From contig CM044957.1 in the NCBI GenBank assembly GCA_024516035.1, positions 16,006,564-16,070,563 of the forward strand: a DNA stretch of 64,000 bases. Reading direction: 5' to 3'. Under the pieces are notes generated by a model. That model saw only the letters and a list, made by a program, of their open reading frames with translations. It did not search any database and was not told the origin of the DNA. Both the position numbers and the translations under genes were made by a program. The stretch comes from Bactericera cockerelli. Taxonomy: Eukaryota > Arthropoda > Insecta > Hemiptera > Triozidae. Shown here piece by piece: positions 53,868 to 64,000 of the stretch (positions are counted from its first letter, which is position 1; each line of letters starts with the position of its first letter).

Positions 53868-54585
53868 AGGTTTTTCTGGCAATGGCTCTGGCTTTCTTCA
53901 AAGCAATTTTGTTTTCCATGGTAGGATAACGTCTTGCTTTGTGAAGCCATTTTCTACGGTCTTTAATAACTTTCTTAATTTCATCATCCCACCAAGGTAT
54001 AAGTAAACAATTAGGAGGAAGGTTTTTGGTGGAATCCCCACCAAAAACCTTCCTGACATTAATTATATTAGTTATATTAATTATATTAGTATTAATGTTT
54101 GATAAAATACTATCTATTTCTTGTGTTGTATCAGGTGTGAGGTTCTCCTGAATAAAGTTGAAATTAATATTTGATTGGAAAAGATCCCATTTGGCCTTTC
54201 CGTAATTCCAAATAGTGGGTAACTGAGTGTTAGCATGATGAGGAACAGGTAATTCATGTGAAAGAAGGATAGAAAAATGATCAGAAAAACAAAGATCATC
54301 AGTCACTATCCACTTGAGGTCTAACAAAGTGAGGGTGAACAAAGGGTTAGATCAATTGCTGACTCACATAGGTGTGACAAGTTATAGTGGGTATTGGAAC
54401 CAGTATTTAAAAGATTAATGTCATTATGATTGAGTATGAACTTTTCTACTTCTTTTCCTGCTCTTGATAGAGAGGTACTACCCCATAATGGATTATGAGC
54501 GTTCAGATCTCCCAGGATAAGAAAAGGGCTTGAAATTTGATTTTTGATATAAGTCAGATCAGGCTCGCTCAAACGAACGGATTGA
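53868..54585 (-). pseudogene. I-type LINE, 5' part: AP-like endonuclease
   Basis: Minus-strand frames 54572-54321 and 54342-53868. Endonuclease motifs: SPFLILGDLNAHNPLWGS (GDxNAH), ESAIDLTLCSPSL (ID-T/L-T) and TDDLCFSDHFSILLSHE (SDH). The linker follows with PPNCLLIPWWDDEIKKVIKD and RYPTMENKIALKKARAIARK. One frameshift between the two frames near 54330. The 5' end is lost near 54590. Confidence 0.82.
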
Positions 54586-55129
54586 GCCGTATTTGATGTT
54601 TAATAATTTATCAACCCTCTGCCAAGCAGTGGTGGCTGATGAGAAATAGTATAAGGAGAGTTCTTTATAATTATGTTGAATTAATACCTACCTATATTAA
54701 AATATCCGGCCACTGACATACAGTATAACTTTGAACTACAGAACCATAAAAAAAATAAGAAAACTCTTGCACTAGTAAGTAGACACTTTTAATATAATTT
54801 TCTTGAATTACATTTATCACATTCTGAATTAAACAAATTGTCAGAAAACAGCATTAACAGCAACAGCAATAACAGGAAAATTGCCAAATTTCAATTTCTA
54901 TATTTTTGAATTTCCCGGTTTAAAAGCTTTACGTAGATAAACAAATCTCAGCTGATACATGAGTACGTGAACATAGTCACTGGTTGGTGAATAGTGAATG
55001 GTACAAAGCGGCCAAGGCGCGTCCAGAGTTTCTAAAATCACTCAACCAAAAGAATAGCTGAATAAAGAATTTTTAGCTCCCTTTCCCCTATGTGGGGAGC
55101 TATTGTTCTTTACGCAATGTCAAAACTTA

Positions 55130-55260
55130 GGGCGGAATTAATACACGTTTTTGTAATACCTCTGTGGCGCCAAGTCACGGATTGCGTACTGTGTAAGATA
55201 GGGAAAATCGACACTTACCAACGACTGAAGTTATATTGATGTTGTCTATTAATTCCGCCC
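55130..55260. mobile_element. 131-bp MITE-E, second copy
   Basis: GGGCGGAATTAATACACG ... TGTCTATTAATTCCGCCC, flanked by TTA on both sides (CTTA | element | TTAG). Opposite orientation to the copy at 37506-37634 and over 85% alike by eye. Confidence 0.88.
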
Positions 55261-56219
55261 TTAGAGTCGGGGGTGGGTTTTTCCATCATGGGAGCAATAC
55301 AAGATCATTTATTGTGGTTTCGCACTATCAACTTTACTTAGGGTGTCCCACTAAAGTTGGACACTTCAAATTATTCGGCATCCAATTTTTTGCGTTACAA
55401 TATTGAAATATAGGTAATTAAAATATTCAATTGAAATATTTCTTTCACAGTCACAACCCTCTTTTCCAATGATCAATTCAATCTTCATAAACCAACAAGG
55501 ACTCTCCACTCCACTCCAGGGCCGCATTTAGGGGGGGGGGAGCCAGGGGGCCCGGGCCCCCCCCTCGAGCTTGCCCCCCCCCTCGAAATTCTCACTTGAA
55601 CGCAGGCTCTCGTCCCGGACCCCCTGCCTTGGATTTTTTTCTAGGTACATTACATATCTACATACGTACATGTTGATTCCTCAACAGTAAAAACCAACTA
55701 CATTATTATTATACTATTTGCAATTGGGGGGCAAGCACGCCATCTATTGAGCAGACAAAGGGCGTAAATGTAGGTAGCTCGACGCAGTTCACACGCTGGT
55801 AGATATTTCTTCTTTCTTTCTACTTCGGCGCTTTTTAATACTGACATCACGGACCGAGAAACCATGAATGATTTATTGGTTGTAATGAAAACCATTGATG
55901 AAAAACAATGCAGTATATTGGTCTTTGGATTAATTTTAACTTTGATAACAATATAGGTTTTGGTATTACCTACCTATAGCATAGCATGTGCCTGTAGTGT
56001 AAATTGATATACCTTCATAATAGGTGTTATAAACGTAAGGCAACGTGCTATTTATCACGTAGGTAGTAGGTAGGTACAAAAATACATAATTTTCATATCT
56101 TATACCTTACATGCAGTGCAATGCTGCAATAGGCTATTCATCAGGTAACTATTTTCATGGAGGAATAAATAATGGAAAACTCGTAATGCCTCAAACCTGT
56201 CATATAAGAAACTATAATA

Positions 56220-56297
56220 ATAATAATAATAACTCTTTATTGACAAGAATAATATTGACAAAGGGCGTGATTATTGCCTGAGGCAATCTCTGCCATC
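56220..56297 (+). mobile_element. Family D fragment
   Basis: AATAATAACTCTTTATTGAC and GGCGTGATTATTGCCTGAGGCAATCTCTGCC with the TTGCC/GGCAA hairpin. Minus sense. Confidence 0.6.
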
Positions 56298-57015
56298 AAA
56301 CCGAACTATCCAATATGGCTACCTTTATTACTATTACCTTCAAAAGCATCTAAAGAAAAAGTTATTGTTGTGACTACCTCTGTGTTCCAACTATCCAGGA
56401 TGGCCGATTTTATGAGACAGTTTCATTCACACACGAGTCCGAGTTCTTCATCATACTTATTCCTATTTTTATTTCATAATTATTATTGTTACTACGTTCC
56501 GTGGTCTTTTTGCTGACTGAAGTAGTGAAACGTACGTTACGTAAATAAGAAGTGAAGAGTCGACTCATGAGATAAATTTTATTGAGACGGACTGACAAGA
56601 CGAGAGATCACAATTTCACATTCAGAAAATCAGAACGTTCTGACTAGTGACTTCTGCATCTGTTCTATTTGCCTCTTTATGGACCCAAGTTACGTGAATG
56701 TCGTGAAATCATTAGCAGCCAGAATCTGTTACTCATTCTCATCTGGAACTACTTCACTAGATGGAAAATCGAAGAAAAGAGAAAGTTTTTCTCTAAACTA
56801 CATTCACATTGATAAGTTTTTCCCATAGTTGCATCCATACTCTGAAAATTAATGCTTTGTTCATCCTAAAAGTTAATAGATAAGAATCAACTGAGAGGTA
56901 AGAGCATCAAATTTCATTATTCCTAATTTCACATGCCTGTATTATCCTATCTGCCTTATTTGATTTGGTTTCTTCTTGAAATAATGAAGATTTAATTCTG
57001 ATAAATACTGAGAAG

Positions 57016-57297
57016 TTATTTGGGTAAGTTATCTAGGTAAATGATTAAGGTTGTACAATCCATGGTTATTTTATCAGATGAGAGTTCAAAATGCAAGGAC
57101 AAAAAACATTGTTTTATAATGAATTGATGGAAATCAGGGTCCAAGTTCAATAAATTGAGTGCTATGATGCCATCTGGAATAATAATCTCAAACACTTCTT
57201 GCGTGGTCACTAGATATTCAATGCTTGTCACTGTATTTTTTTTTACTCTGATGCTCCAGGTACAATTGTGCAGTTTAGCTGGAAAATACATCTTCAC
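57016..57297 (-). CDS. Hypothetical exon, 93-codon open frame
   Basis: Minus-strand frame from an acceptor-like ATTTAG at about 57306 to TAA at 57016. The product (MKMYFPAKLHNCTWSIRVK ... FEIIIPDGIIALNLL ... HFELSSDKITMDC) has ordinary amino-acid composition, two cysteines and alternating hydrophobic strands. Lowish-complexity features are absent and no transposon motif is seen. I do not recognise the family. It could be a last exon of a gene extending to higher coordinates, or chance. Confidence 0.25.
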   Translation of the reverse strand: MKMYFPAKLHNCTWSIRVKKNTVTSIEYLVTTQEVFEIIIPDGIIALNLLNLDPDFHQFIIKQCFLSLHFELSSDKITMDCTTLIIYLDNLPK

Positions 57298-57675
57298 ACC
57301 TAAATTCTAAACTACATTGGAGTTGAATCACATGTAAAAGGAATCTAGGTTTACTTTTAAAATATCATGTTTTGCATACTAAACTACAAAATAATGTCAA
57401 TGTGTCAAATTATTTTAGGAAAAGAGAATACCCAAAACGCTTTCTGGTTCAACCTTGAAATGCCTCCTCAGTTCTCCATAGTTGAATCTTAAACAATAGC
57501 TTCTATACCTTTCAGGCATTAGAAAGTGAAAAATCTTCTTGTATGGACAAAATAAAGTAGTTGTATTACACCAAAATTGATACTGCAAAATTTGAAAAAG
57601 CGTAATATCTAGGTAAATGTTTGTGCACTTTTTGACTCTAATATTTTAACTGCCAACCCTTAATTTTTTTTTCAG

Positions 57676-57773
57676 AATGGGCAGACGAAAACAAAAGAGT
57701 TCAGAGTCCATTACTCAATGCAATGGAGATTCCTCTGAGTCAGGTAGATCCAGGGATACATCTCTAGTTCCAG
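57676..57773 (+). CDS. Hypothetical exon with start codon
   Basis: A good acceptor (TTTTTTTTTCAG) at 57675, ATG at 57677 and a good donor (CCAG|GTGAGT) after 57773 bracket 32 codons (MGRRKQKSSESITQC ... RSRDTSLVP), phase 1. Basic and serine-rich, nuclear-like. A possible next piece starts after TTATTTTAG at about 58123, but stops soon. Family not recognised. Confidence 0.3.
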
Positions 57774-58580
57774 GTGAGTTGTGAAAAAGAGTATTCTTAC
57801 ATTAATTGTGGACTATTCAAAATTACAGTGATTTTAACTAAAAGATATCCTCAGTTTCAAGAAGAGATCATTTACCCCTCTTATAAGGCTATAATGATGT
57901 GGTAACTTGATGGAATGTAATGCAGTCAAACCTGGATATAAGAGAACTCAAAGGACTTGGATTTTTTTCTATTTATTTAGAAATGTAAATTGGACCTGAA
58001 CATTGTTCTCTTAAAATAATATTATTTTTCTACAGAATTTATTATACATGTACATAATACCAATACCTACTTGAGGCAAAATTACTAGACAAAATCAATA
58101 ACTTAAGTAATGACTTATTTTAGGTCAGCGCTGCAGCTCGACCCACAGTGAGACGTGTTCTATACTATCATACTGCACAGATACCTAATTCCACAAATAC
58201 ACCACTGACTCCCCCCCCCTTCTTCACGTTTCGACTTCCCCCCATAATGGACTCTTCCAAGCTGCCATGGTAAAGACCAAGAGCTGGCTGGCTACCTTGC
58301 TTCAGTGTGTTCTGTTCTTTTGTGCTGCACAGGCCTATAAACTTTTTCCTGGCTAAAAACGTGTTTTTTCAGGAATTAAGTTATTTCCATACTTTTTTTT
58401 ATATTTTTATTAGTATTTATACATATAGTAATTTTTTAGTGTTTTAGTTTTCACAATATAATCAATTGTGGATACAAGAGTGTGCAACTGTATTGTTGTT
58501 ACCACGGCGCTAAGAACACTTTGTTGCTGAGATTGCTGTGCTTCCCTGAGTTGTGGTGCCTGACTTCTGGTTGGCTCTCT

Positions 58581-59045
58581 AACACCTGTCTTCTGAGTGG
58601 CTTTCGCATGCGACTGCCTAATGTGGTCCACCGGGGGGCTCTCCCCTCTTCTCTCTTTTGAGAGATGGCCGGTCGGACCAGCTCAGCCCCCTACCCGCCT
58701 TACCGGGTCATCACATTCGTACTACGCCCAGTAGTAACACCTGTCTTCTGAGTGGCTTTTGCATGCGACTGCCTGATGTGGTCCACCGGGGGGCTCTCCC
58801 CTCTTCTCTCTTTTGAGAGATGGCCGGTCGGACCAGCTCAGCCCCCTACCCGCCTTACCGGGTCATCACATTCGTACTACGCCCAGTAGTAACACCTGTC
58901 TTCTGAGTGGCTTTCGCATGCGACTGCCTGATGTGGTCCACCGGGGGGCTCTCCCCTCTTCTCTCTTTTGAGAGATGGCCGGTCGGACCAGCTCAGCGCC
59001 CTACCCGTCGTACCGGGTCATCACATTCGTACTACGCCCAGTAGT
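58581..59045 (+). repeat. 155-bp x 3 tandem array
   Basis: Three copies at 58581, 58736 and 58891, nearly identical (CTAATG/CTGATG and TTCGC/TTTGC variants). The unit includes GGTCCACCGGGGGGCTCTCC, CTCTTTTGAGAGATGGCCGG and TTCGTACTACGCCCAGTAGT. It is GC-rich, unlike its left flank, and leads straight into the minisatellite and the DIRS-like element, so it may be that element's terminal or untranslated region. Confidence 0.95.
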
Positions 59046-59640
59046 ACGTTAGCGCCGTGGGCCTCCAGTGGCATCGGCCACCAGTGCCATCCACCATCAG
59101 TGCCATCGGCAACCAGTGCCATCCACCATCAGTGCCAATCGGCCGTCAGTGCCATCGGCCACCAGTGGCATCAGCCATCAGTGCCATCCACCATCAGTGC
59201 CATCGGCCGTCAGTGCCATCGGCCACCAGTGGCATCGGCCTTCAGTGCCATCCACCATCAGTGCCATCGGCCGTCAGTGCCATCGGCCACCAGTGGCATT
59301 GGCCACCAGTGCCATCCACCATCAGTGCCATCGGCCATCAGTGCCATCGGCCGTCAGTGCCATCGGCCACCAGTGGCATCGGCCGCCAGTGCCATCGACC
59401 GTCAGTGCCATCGGACACCATAGATGTGGACCGTCAGTACCATCGGCTGTCAGTGCCATCGTACGTTAGTGCCATCGGACACCATAGATGTGGACCGTCA
59501 GTGCCATCTGTGCCATCGGCCGTCAGTGCCGTCGGGCGCTAGTGCCGTCGGGCGCCATAGACGTGGTACGTCAGCGCCGTGGGTCGTCATAGACATTGGC
59601 CGTCAGTACCATTGGCCATCAATGCCGTCATGGACGTGGG
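59046..59640 (+). repeat. 15-bp GC-rich minisatellite
   Basis: About 38 units of the GCCATCGGCCATCAGT type (15 bp, occasionally 14-18), with blocks such as CATAGATGTGGACCGTCAGT near the end. All three plus-strand frames stay open for 130-160 codons because the unit has no stop and is a multiple of three, giving CHRPSVPSA-like peptides; these are not taken as genes. Confidence 0.95.
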
Positions 59641-59692
59641 CCTGTCGGACATTCACGCCCGACGATTACCTACATGTTCTCTTCTGTTTATC

Positions 59693-62600
59693 CAGATGAC
59701 ATCCATGGGTGCCCTCTATGATGGGGACACAGCAGAACCCCTCAGGGGAGTTCTTCAGTTGGTTGATGCGACGCTTCTCCCTGGATGGAGAGATTGGCGT
59801 TTACTCCCCCCACCCTCAGTGGTAGACCTCAGAATTGACAGAAGTCGGGTGAGGTTCGCCCTCCCTCGCTAGAGTTGGTGAAGTTGTTCGCTCCTGGGGA
59901 CACCCATATTTCCTAGCGCAAATTCAAAGAAATGAAGGCGGTATTATTAGGCTGGCCCTTTGGACAAGCCCTCGTCCTTCACCCCCACGACTTTCGTCAA
60001 GTCTCTGGGACCTTCTTAGAAGGATTTCTCACTGTTCAATGAGGTGGTTACAGGCCTAAGACCCTCTATCCTTTCTCGTGCGTAAGTAAACGCTCGACTA
60101 GCAACAGGGAGCGGCCTAGACGCACCATCTGGCACCAATTATGGCGATCAGTCACCTACAGCTCCAGCTTTTGTACCCCTCTCTCCGCCCGCTACGAACT
60201 CTGCACTGAGCGGGCGATTGTCTGCGCTGGAAGAATCCCTCAAAGGGGTTCCGGCGCTCGAGGCTAAACTCGAATCTCTAAATCAACTTATAGCATCCCT
60301 CGCCAACCCCCATCTCACTCAATTCTCCGGGTAGGCTCGTCGGGACTCTGTGGAGCTCTCGGAATGAAGCGAGACGGAGGAATCAATGACCCCTCCCCTC
60401 TCGCCCATGCTCTCCGAGCAACCTAGACCGTCAAACTCGAGGATGGAACTTTGGTCGACACAAAGTGCCCTTCCTGACATCACCTCCCGACCCTGCGGAT
60501 TGGACTTTGATCCAGTTACTGTGAGAGAGGAACCTGATATTCCCGAACCTCCTCCCCGGAGCAAAGAGTTGCGGGCTGCCTGCCAGGAACGGGGGTCTGA
60601 CTCCTGGAGTCCGGTCACCTACAAGGAGGTAGAAAAGACCCTGAGACATACCAGAGAGTTTCCTTGCGGGAGAAAGCCAAGAGACAAGAGTGAGATTTAT
60701 CAGGAGCTTCACCGATGATAAAGCTGAATTCAGGCTCGCCTCGCAGAACCTTGTACAGTACGCATGCGGGAAGAGATGCGAGGTGATCGCCCATCGGAGG
60801 AACCAGTTCATGCCCTCGGAGCCTGCTCTGAAGCGCCTACTAGCGGCTATTCCGCCGTCCGATTCCCACCTCTTCTGTGAAGGTAAACTGGCCAAGTGCC
60901 TCCTACCTCCGGTGCGAAGACGTATGGGACATCGTGTAAGCAAAAAAAAAAAAAAAAAAAAAAAGTCAATCTTTTGGCCCTCGGGCAGAGAGACCCTCTC
61001 AACCCAAGCTTCCAAGGTATACCGCACGGGTTCTTGCTAGCCGAAGATTCGCCGGCAGAGAAGATGTCGCAGGCTCCAGGAAAGAAGAACCATCGACTCG
61101 AAGGACGCAGTTCAGGCCATATACCGCTTAGCGTGGGAAGAAGCAGCGGCGCTTTTGAGGGTTCCTTGGGGGAATTCAGGGCGGGACAACTTCGTCAGCA
61201 TCTCAGTCAATGGCAGTCTCTACAGGCTCCATCCCAGTTGCTTATGCTAATCTCAGGTTATCGACTCCCTTTCAACTGTCGACCGCCTCTTCGGAACATC
61301 CAATCCCTCATTCCCCCTGCCCTGATAACCTCCGAATCAAGAGATATGTCGGCCGCGTTGCTAGACATGCTGAAGAAAGGAATCATTTCTCTAACCTTGA
61401 CAACCACGGGATTTATTTCTCACATGTTTATTCGCCTGAAAGTAAACGGCAGACCCCGCCCCATTTTCAACCTAACCGCCCTGAATCGCTATCTATAGCT
61501 CTATAGCCGGTTTAGATTAATAAGCCATCAGCGTCTTCCGACTTTCCTTCTGCTCGGGAACTTTCTTGCGACAATAGAACTATCGGACGCGTACTGTCAT
61601 GTACCAGTTGCGAAACAGCACAGACGATTTCTAGCTTTTCGATACCTCGGTGTCGCATACACATGGACTACCACTCGGGCTAGCCTCGGCCCCTGAAGCC
61701 TTTACACAATTGACCAGCTGGGTGGCGAGCATTCTACGCGGTTGAGGCGTTCGGATAATTGTCTACCTGGACGACTTTCCACTAGCTGCGCGATCACGTC
61801 ATCAGCTACAACAACATGTAGGCCTGACTCTCGATTGCCTGCTGTATCTGGGTTGGCGAGTGAATACTCAGAAGAAGCTTACCGACCCATCGCAGAACAG
61901 AATCTTTCTAGGACTAGAATGGAATACAGTCACTCAGCGCGTCACCCTACCCTTGGACAAAATTCTGAGCATTACCAGTCTATTGCGACAGCTCATCTCC
62001 CGGCCAATTTGGTCACTCCGCTCGCATCAAAAGCTGATAGGCTTACTGAACTTTGCGGAGGTCGCAGTACCATTGGGAAGGCTGTTTCTCCGGCCTCTAC
62101 AATTGTCAGGAAGATCCTTTGCCTGAAGCAAACCCCGGCACGCCCAACCAATTCCTCAAGTCAGCAGAAAATACCCTGTTGTGGTGACTCCGGCACTTGG
62201 GAGATGGGACAAGTTACTCGTCTCCACAAGCCGGCATAGTTCTGTCAACCGTTCTTCGGACTGGGGACTAGGAGTGCGCATAGGCTCCACGATATACCTT
62301 CGACACAAGAGGACTCAAAAGCAAAAGGCCTGGCACATCAATACCAGAGAACTATACGCTGTCAGATGGGCCATAAGGTCAAAACTAGAACTGTTCGCCA
62401 ATCGGACAATCACTGTGTTGACGGACAGCACAGTAGTGGCGAGCCAGATTCGACGACAAGGAGGCTTGCGCTCGGTAGCCTTACTGAGGGAAACCTCAAA
62501 ACTCCTCCATCTGGTGTTCAACTTGGGCTCGGTCTTAAAACCTGTGAGGCTCCCAGGCTTGTACAACACAATAACACAATAGCAGATCACCTCTCCCGAA

Positions 62601-62983
62601 ACATGTGTCCACGAGAATGGCATCTGCTAAACGAAGCAACGTCAAAGGTACTCCGAAGATTGGGGACGCCATCCGTGGATCTCTTCGCGTCCAGTCGGTC
62701 AGCCGTGGTCCCCTCATATGTGACCATAGATCCCCAAGATCACGAAGCCCTGTTCGTAGACGCCTTCACGAGACCTTGGAACTTCGATCGAGCTTGGGGG
62801 TTTTCCTCCTCCACTTTTCATCCCCCTCGTCTTGCAACATCTGGAGACACCGACGGGTACATTTCTTCTTGTAACCCCTCTCTGGGAGAAAACCTTCTGG
62901 CGAGCGTACATCAAAGCCAGAGCAGCAGACGCTCCAATCAAACTGAAGAATCCGGAGCACAACCTAGTCGACTTATCAACCAA
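59693..62983 (+). pseudogene. Degraded DIRS-like retroelement (gag-like, RT, RNase H)
   Basis: Pieces in several frames. Gag-like: about 60386-60718 (VTYKEVEKTLRHTREFPCG, PRDKSEIYQELHR) and 60690-60920 (YACGKRCEVIAHRR, PSEPALKRLLAAIPPS). RT: 60990-61500 (LLMLISGYRLPF, GFISHMFIRLKVNGRPRPIFNL), 61550-61650 (IELSDAYCHVPVAKQHRRFLAFRY), about 61755 (IIVYLDDFPLAARS, the YxDD box) and 61860-62126 (FLGLEWNTVTQRVTLP, HQKLIGLLNFAEVAVPLGRL). RNase H: 62250-62600 (WHINTRELYAVRWAI, TVLTDSTVVASQIRRQGG, then ADHLSRN) and PSVDLFASSRSAVVPSY after it. This order and wording is that of DIRS-class elements, which use a tyrosine recombinase. No recombinase is seen: the copy is cut off at about 62983. At least five frame changes and stops make it a pseudogene. 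A (A)23 run at 60942-60964 interrupts it. Confidence 0.82.
60940..60964 (+). repeat. Poly(A) run inside the DIRS-like element
   Basis: GCAAAAAA... 23 A's between gag-like and RT parts. It could be a simple-repeat expansion or the scar of an inserted poly(A)-ended element. Confidence 0.85.
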
Positions 62984-64000
62984 CAATTTGTAATTTGTAA
63001 TTTGTAATAATAGGCAATGTTGTATTTGACATCAATAATATACAAAATGAACAAAGGTACATACAATAATAATAATTAATACAGAAAAAAAAGTGAATGT
63101 TAATGTTAGGTAGGTAGTTTAGGTAACAAGTATAAAAGGTAATTGAATACTGAGTTAAAAAGAAAAATGATATAATTTATATTCGCTTACCATCTATGTA
63201 CCTACCTAATAAGTTTTCTATCATTATGTATGTACGATGTATGTTGACAATTGCCATAGCTATCTACACTAAGGGAATTATTTCCCTTGTTTTGTGGATA
63301 GCGTTGGAAAAGAAAGTCTAGAGCAGGTATACTTGTACATTGTTATTATGTCCAAAGAATTATTAAAAAAAAAAAAAAAAAATATTGCTTTAATATTTAT
63401 CCGTTTTTATTAGAACATTATATTGTTAACTAAATCAGTGTCTGATAGCCATTTTTTCAATTTGTATTTGAATGTTTTAAGGTCTTTAGCTTCCTTCACT
63501 TCTCTTGGAATTTTTTCATAAAATTTAGGTCCAATGAACTCTATTGTTTTTTGCCCTGTGTTAGTGGTACAAATAGGCAAAATCAGATTCTTTTTTCTGA
63601 GACTGTGGCTATGTTCTGTGGATTTTATATATTTTGATTTGTTTTTATGTATGATTATACCTATGTTTTTGTAAAAGAGTTTGGTGATATTTAATACACT
63701 AAGGTTTTTGTGTAATTCAATTGTTGAGTATCTTCTGTTTTTCCGATATAATATTTTTAATATAGATCTTTGTATAATATTGAGTTTTTCAATAACAGTT
63801 TTATTGGCTCTGCCATATACATTTATACCATATTCGAGAACTGATTGAACGAGAGCAAAGTAGAATTCCTTAAGGAGTGGTAGGTGTAAAAAGTTTCTCA
63901 AGTTCAAAAATAGATAGATGTACCTCCTGAGTCTTTTAGTAAGTTCTTCAATATGCTTGTCCCATCTTAAGTGACGGTCAATTTCAATGCCTAGGTACTT
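62984..64000 (-). mobile_element. CR1/Jockey-like LINE, 3' part, running off the window
   Basis: Minus-strand frame 63907-63410 (165 aa): LLKEFYFALVQSVLEYGINVYG, LYRKNRRYSTIELH, TGQKTIEFIGPKFYEKIPREV, KTFKYKLKKWLSDTDLV. Coding similarity continues upstream to the window edge (minus strand, YLGIEIDRHLRWDKHIEEL-type reading at 63908-64000, after one frame break). The 3' UTR is about 400 bp and the element ends at 62984-63005 in ACAAATT repeats (TTTGTAATTTGTAATTTGTA on the plus strand), not poly(A). Related to the element at 50891-52050. Confidence 0.78.

Larger units (their letters stand above)
54590..58580. other. Gene-poor stretch with repeat debris
   Basis: Mostly AT-rich sequence. Recognisable pieces are MITE-E (55130-55260), a C/G-run repeat at 55517-55625 (AGGGCCGCATTTAGGG... 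resembling a DNA-transposon end), a family D fragment (56220-56297) and two weak exon candidates (57016-57297 minus, 57676-57773 plus). A (C)9 run lies at 58210. No convincing gene. Confidence 0.5.

Noticed and set aside
58968..59542. Three overlapping open frames rich in C-H-R-P-S-V-P-S
   Set aside because: Direct translation of the 15-bp minisatellite in each frame; no start context or domain.
60431..61027. 198-codon minus-strand frame with a poly-Phe stretch
   Set aside because: Antisense to the DIRS-like element; the poly-Phe comes from the (A)23 run.

Overview
The window comes from an insect-like, AT-rich, intron-rich nuclear genome crowded with transposable elements. Two conserved animal genes are recognisable. 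The best guess at a lineage is a hemipteran, but this rests only on overall look (low GC, many tRNA-derived SINEs, RTE/I/DIRS-type retroelements) and is weak.

Region 1 (18-32895, + strand) holds the 3' part of a very long gene for a large modular transmembrane protein that matches Uninflatable (Uif) of insects. I joined 36 exons by GT/AG signals and phase. The joined coding sequence is 6,585 nt, an exact multiple of three with no internal stop (2,194 residues plus stop). The 5' exons lie before the window. Domain order: end of a galactose-binding (F5/8C-like) domain, two HYR, CCP-like, an unassigned module, GCC2/GCC3 cysteine repeats, about 14 EGF repeats, a LamG/pentraxin-like domain, HYR, CCP, a second unassigned module with a furin-type site, GCC2/GCC3 repeats, two EGF-like repeats, one membrane span and a conserved acidic/tyrosine-rich tail. 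Introns carry SINEs, fold-back MITEs, a long hairpin and minisatellites.

Region 2 (about 37150-48355, - strand) is a complete gene for mitochondrial bifunctional methylenetetrahydrofolate dehydrogenase/cyclohydrolase (MTHFD2/Nmdmc family). It has seven coding exons (339 aa), including a short first exon that encodes a plausible mitochondrial presequence. A 1.9 kb RTE-like LINE sits in its third intron. A 98-bp x 12 tandem array covers its stop codon and the 5' splice site just after it, and a possible 3'-terminal exon lies at 37318-37444.

Region 3 (about 48508-54590) is a nest of broken non-LTR retrotransposons: an I-type LINE with EN and RNase H, split by a second LINE on the same strand and a third on the opposite strand. 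The nest ends about 150 bp upstream of the MTHFD2 start codon. Region 4 (54590-58580) is mostly gene-poor, with MITE and SINE pieces and two weak exon candidates. Region 5 (58581-62983) has a 155-bp x 3 array and a 15-bp minisatellite leading into a degraded DIRS-like (tyrosine-recombinase class) retroelement with RT and RNase H. It is cut off by another LINE that runs to the window end.

The most striking pattern: five separate exon ends in two unrelated genes (2135, 10575, 20541 and 24465 in uif; the stop-codon exon of MTHFD2) are each the start of a tandem array. In each, the repeat unit joins the last 10-53 nt of the exon to the first 7-47 nt of the intron, so every copy carries an intact 5' splice site. 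I know of no described process that would target 5' splice sites in this way, and this is the main lead in the window.
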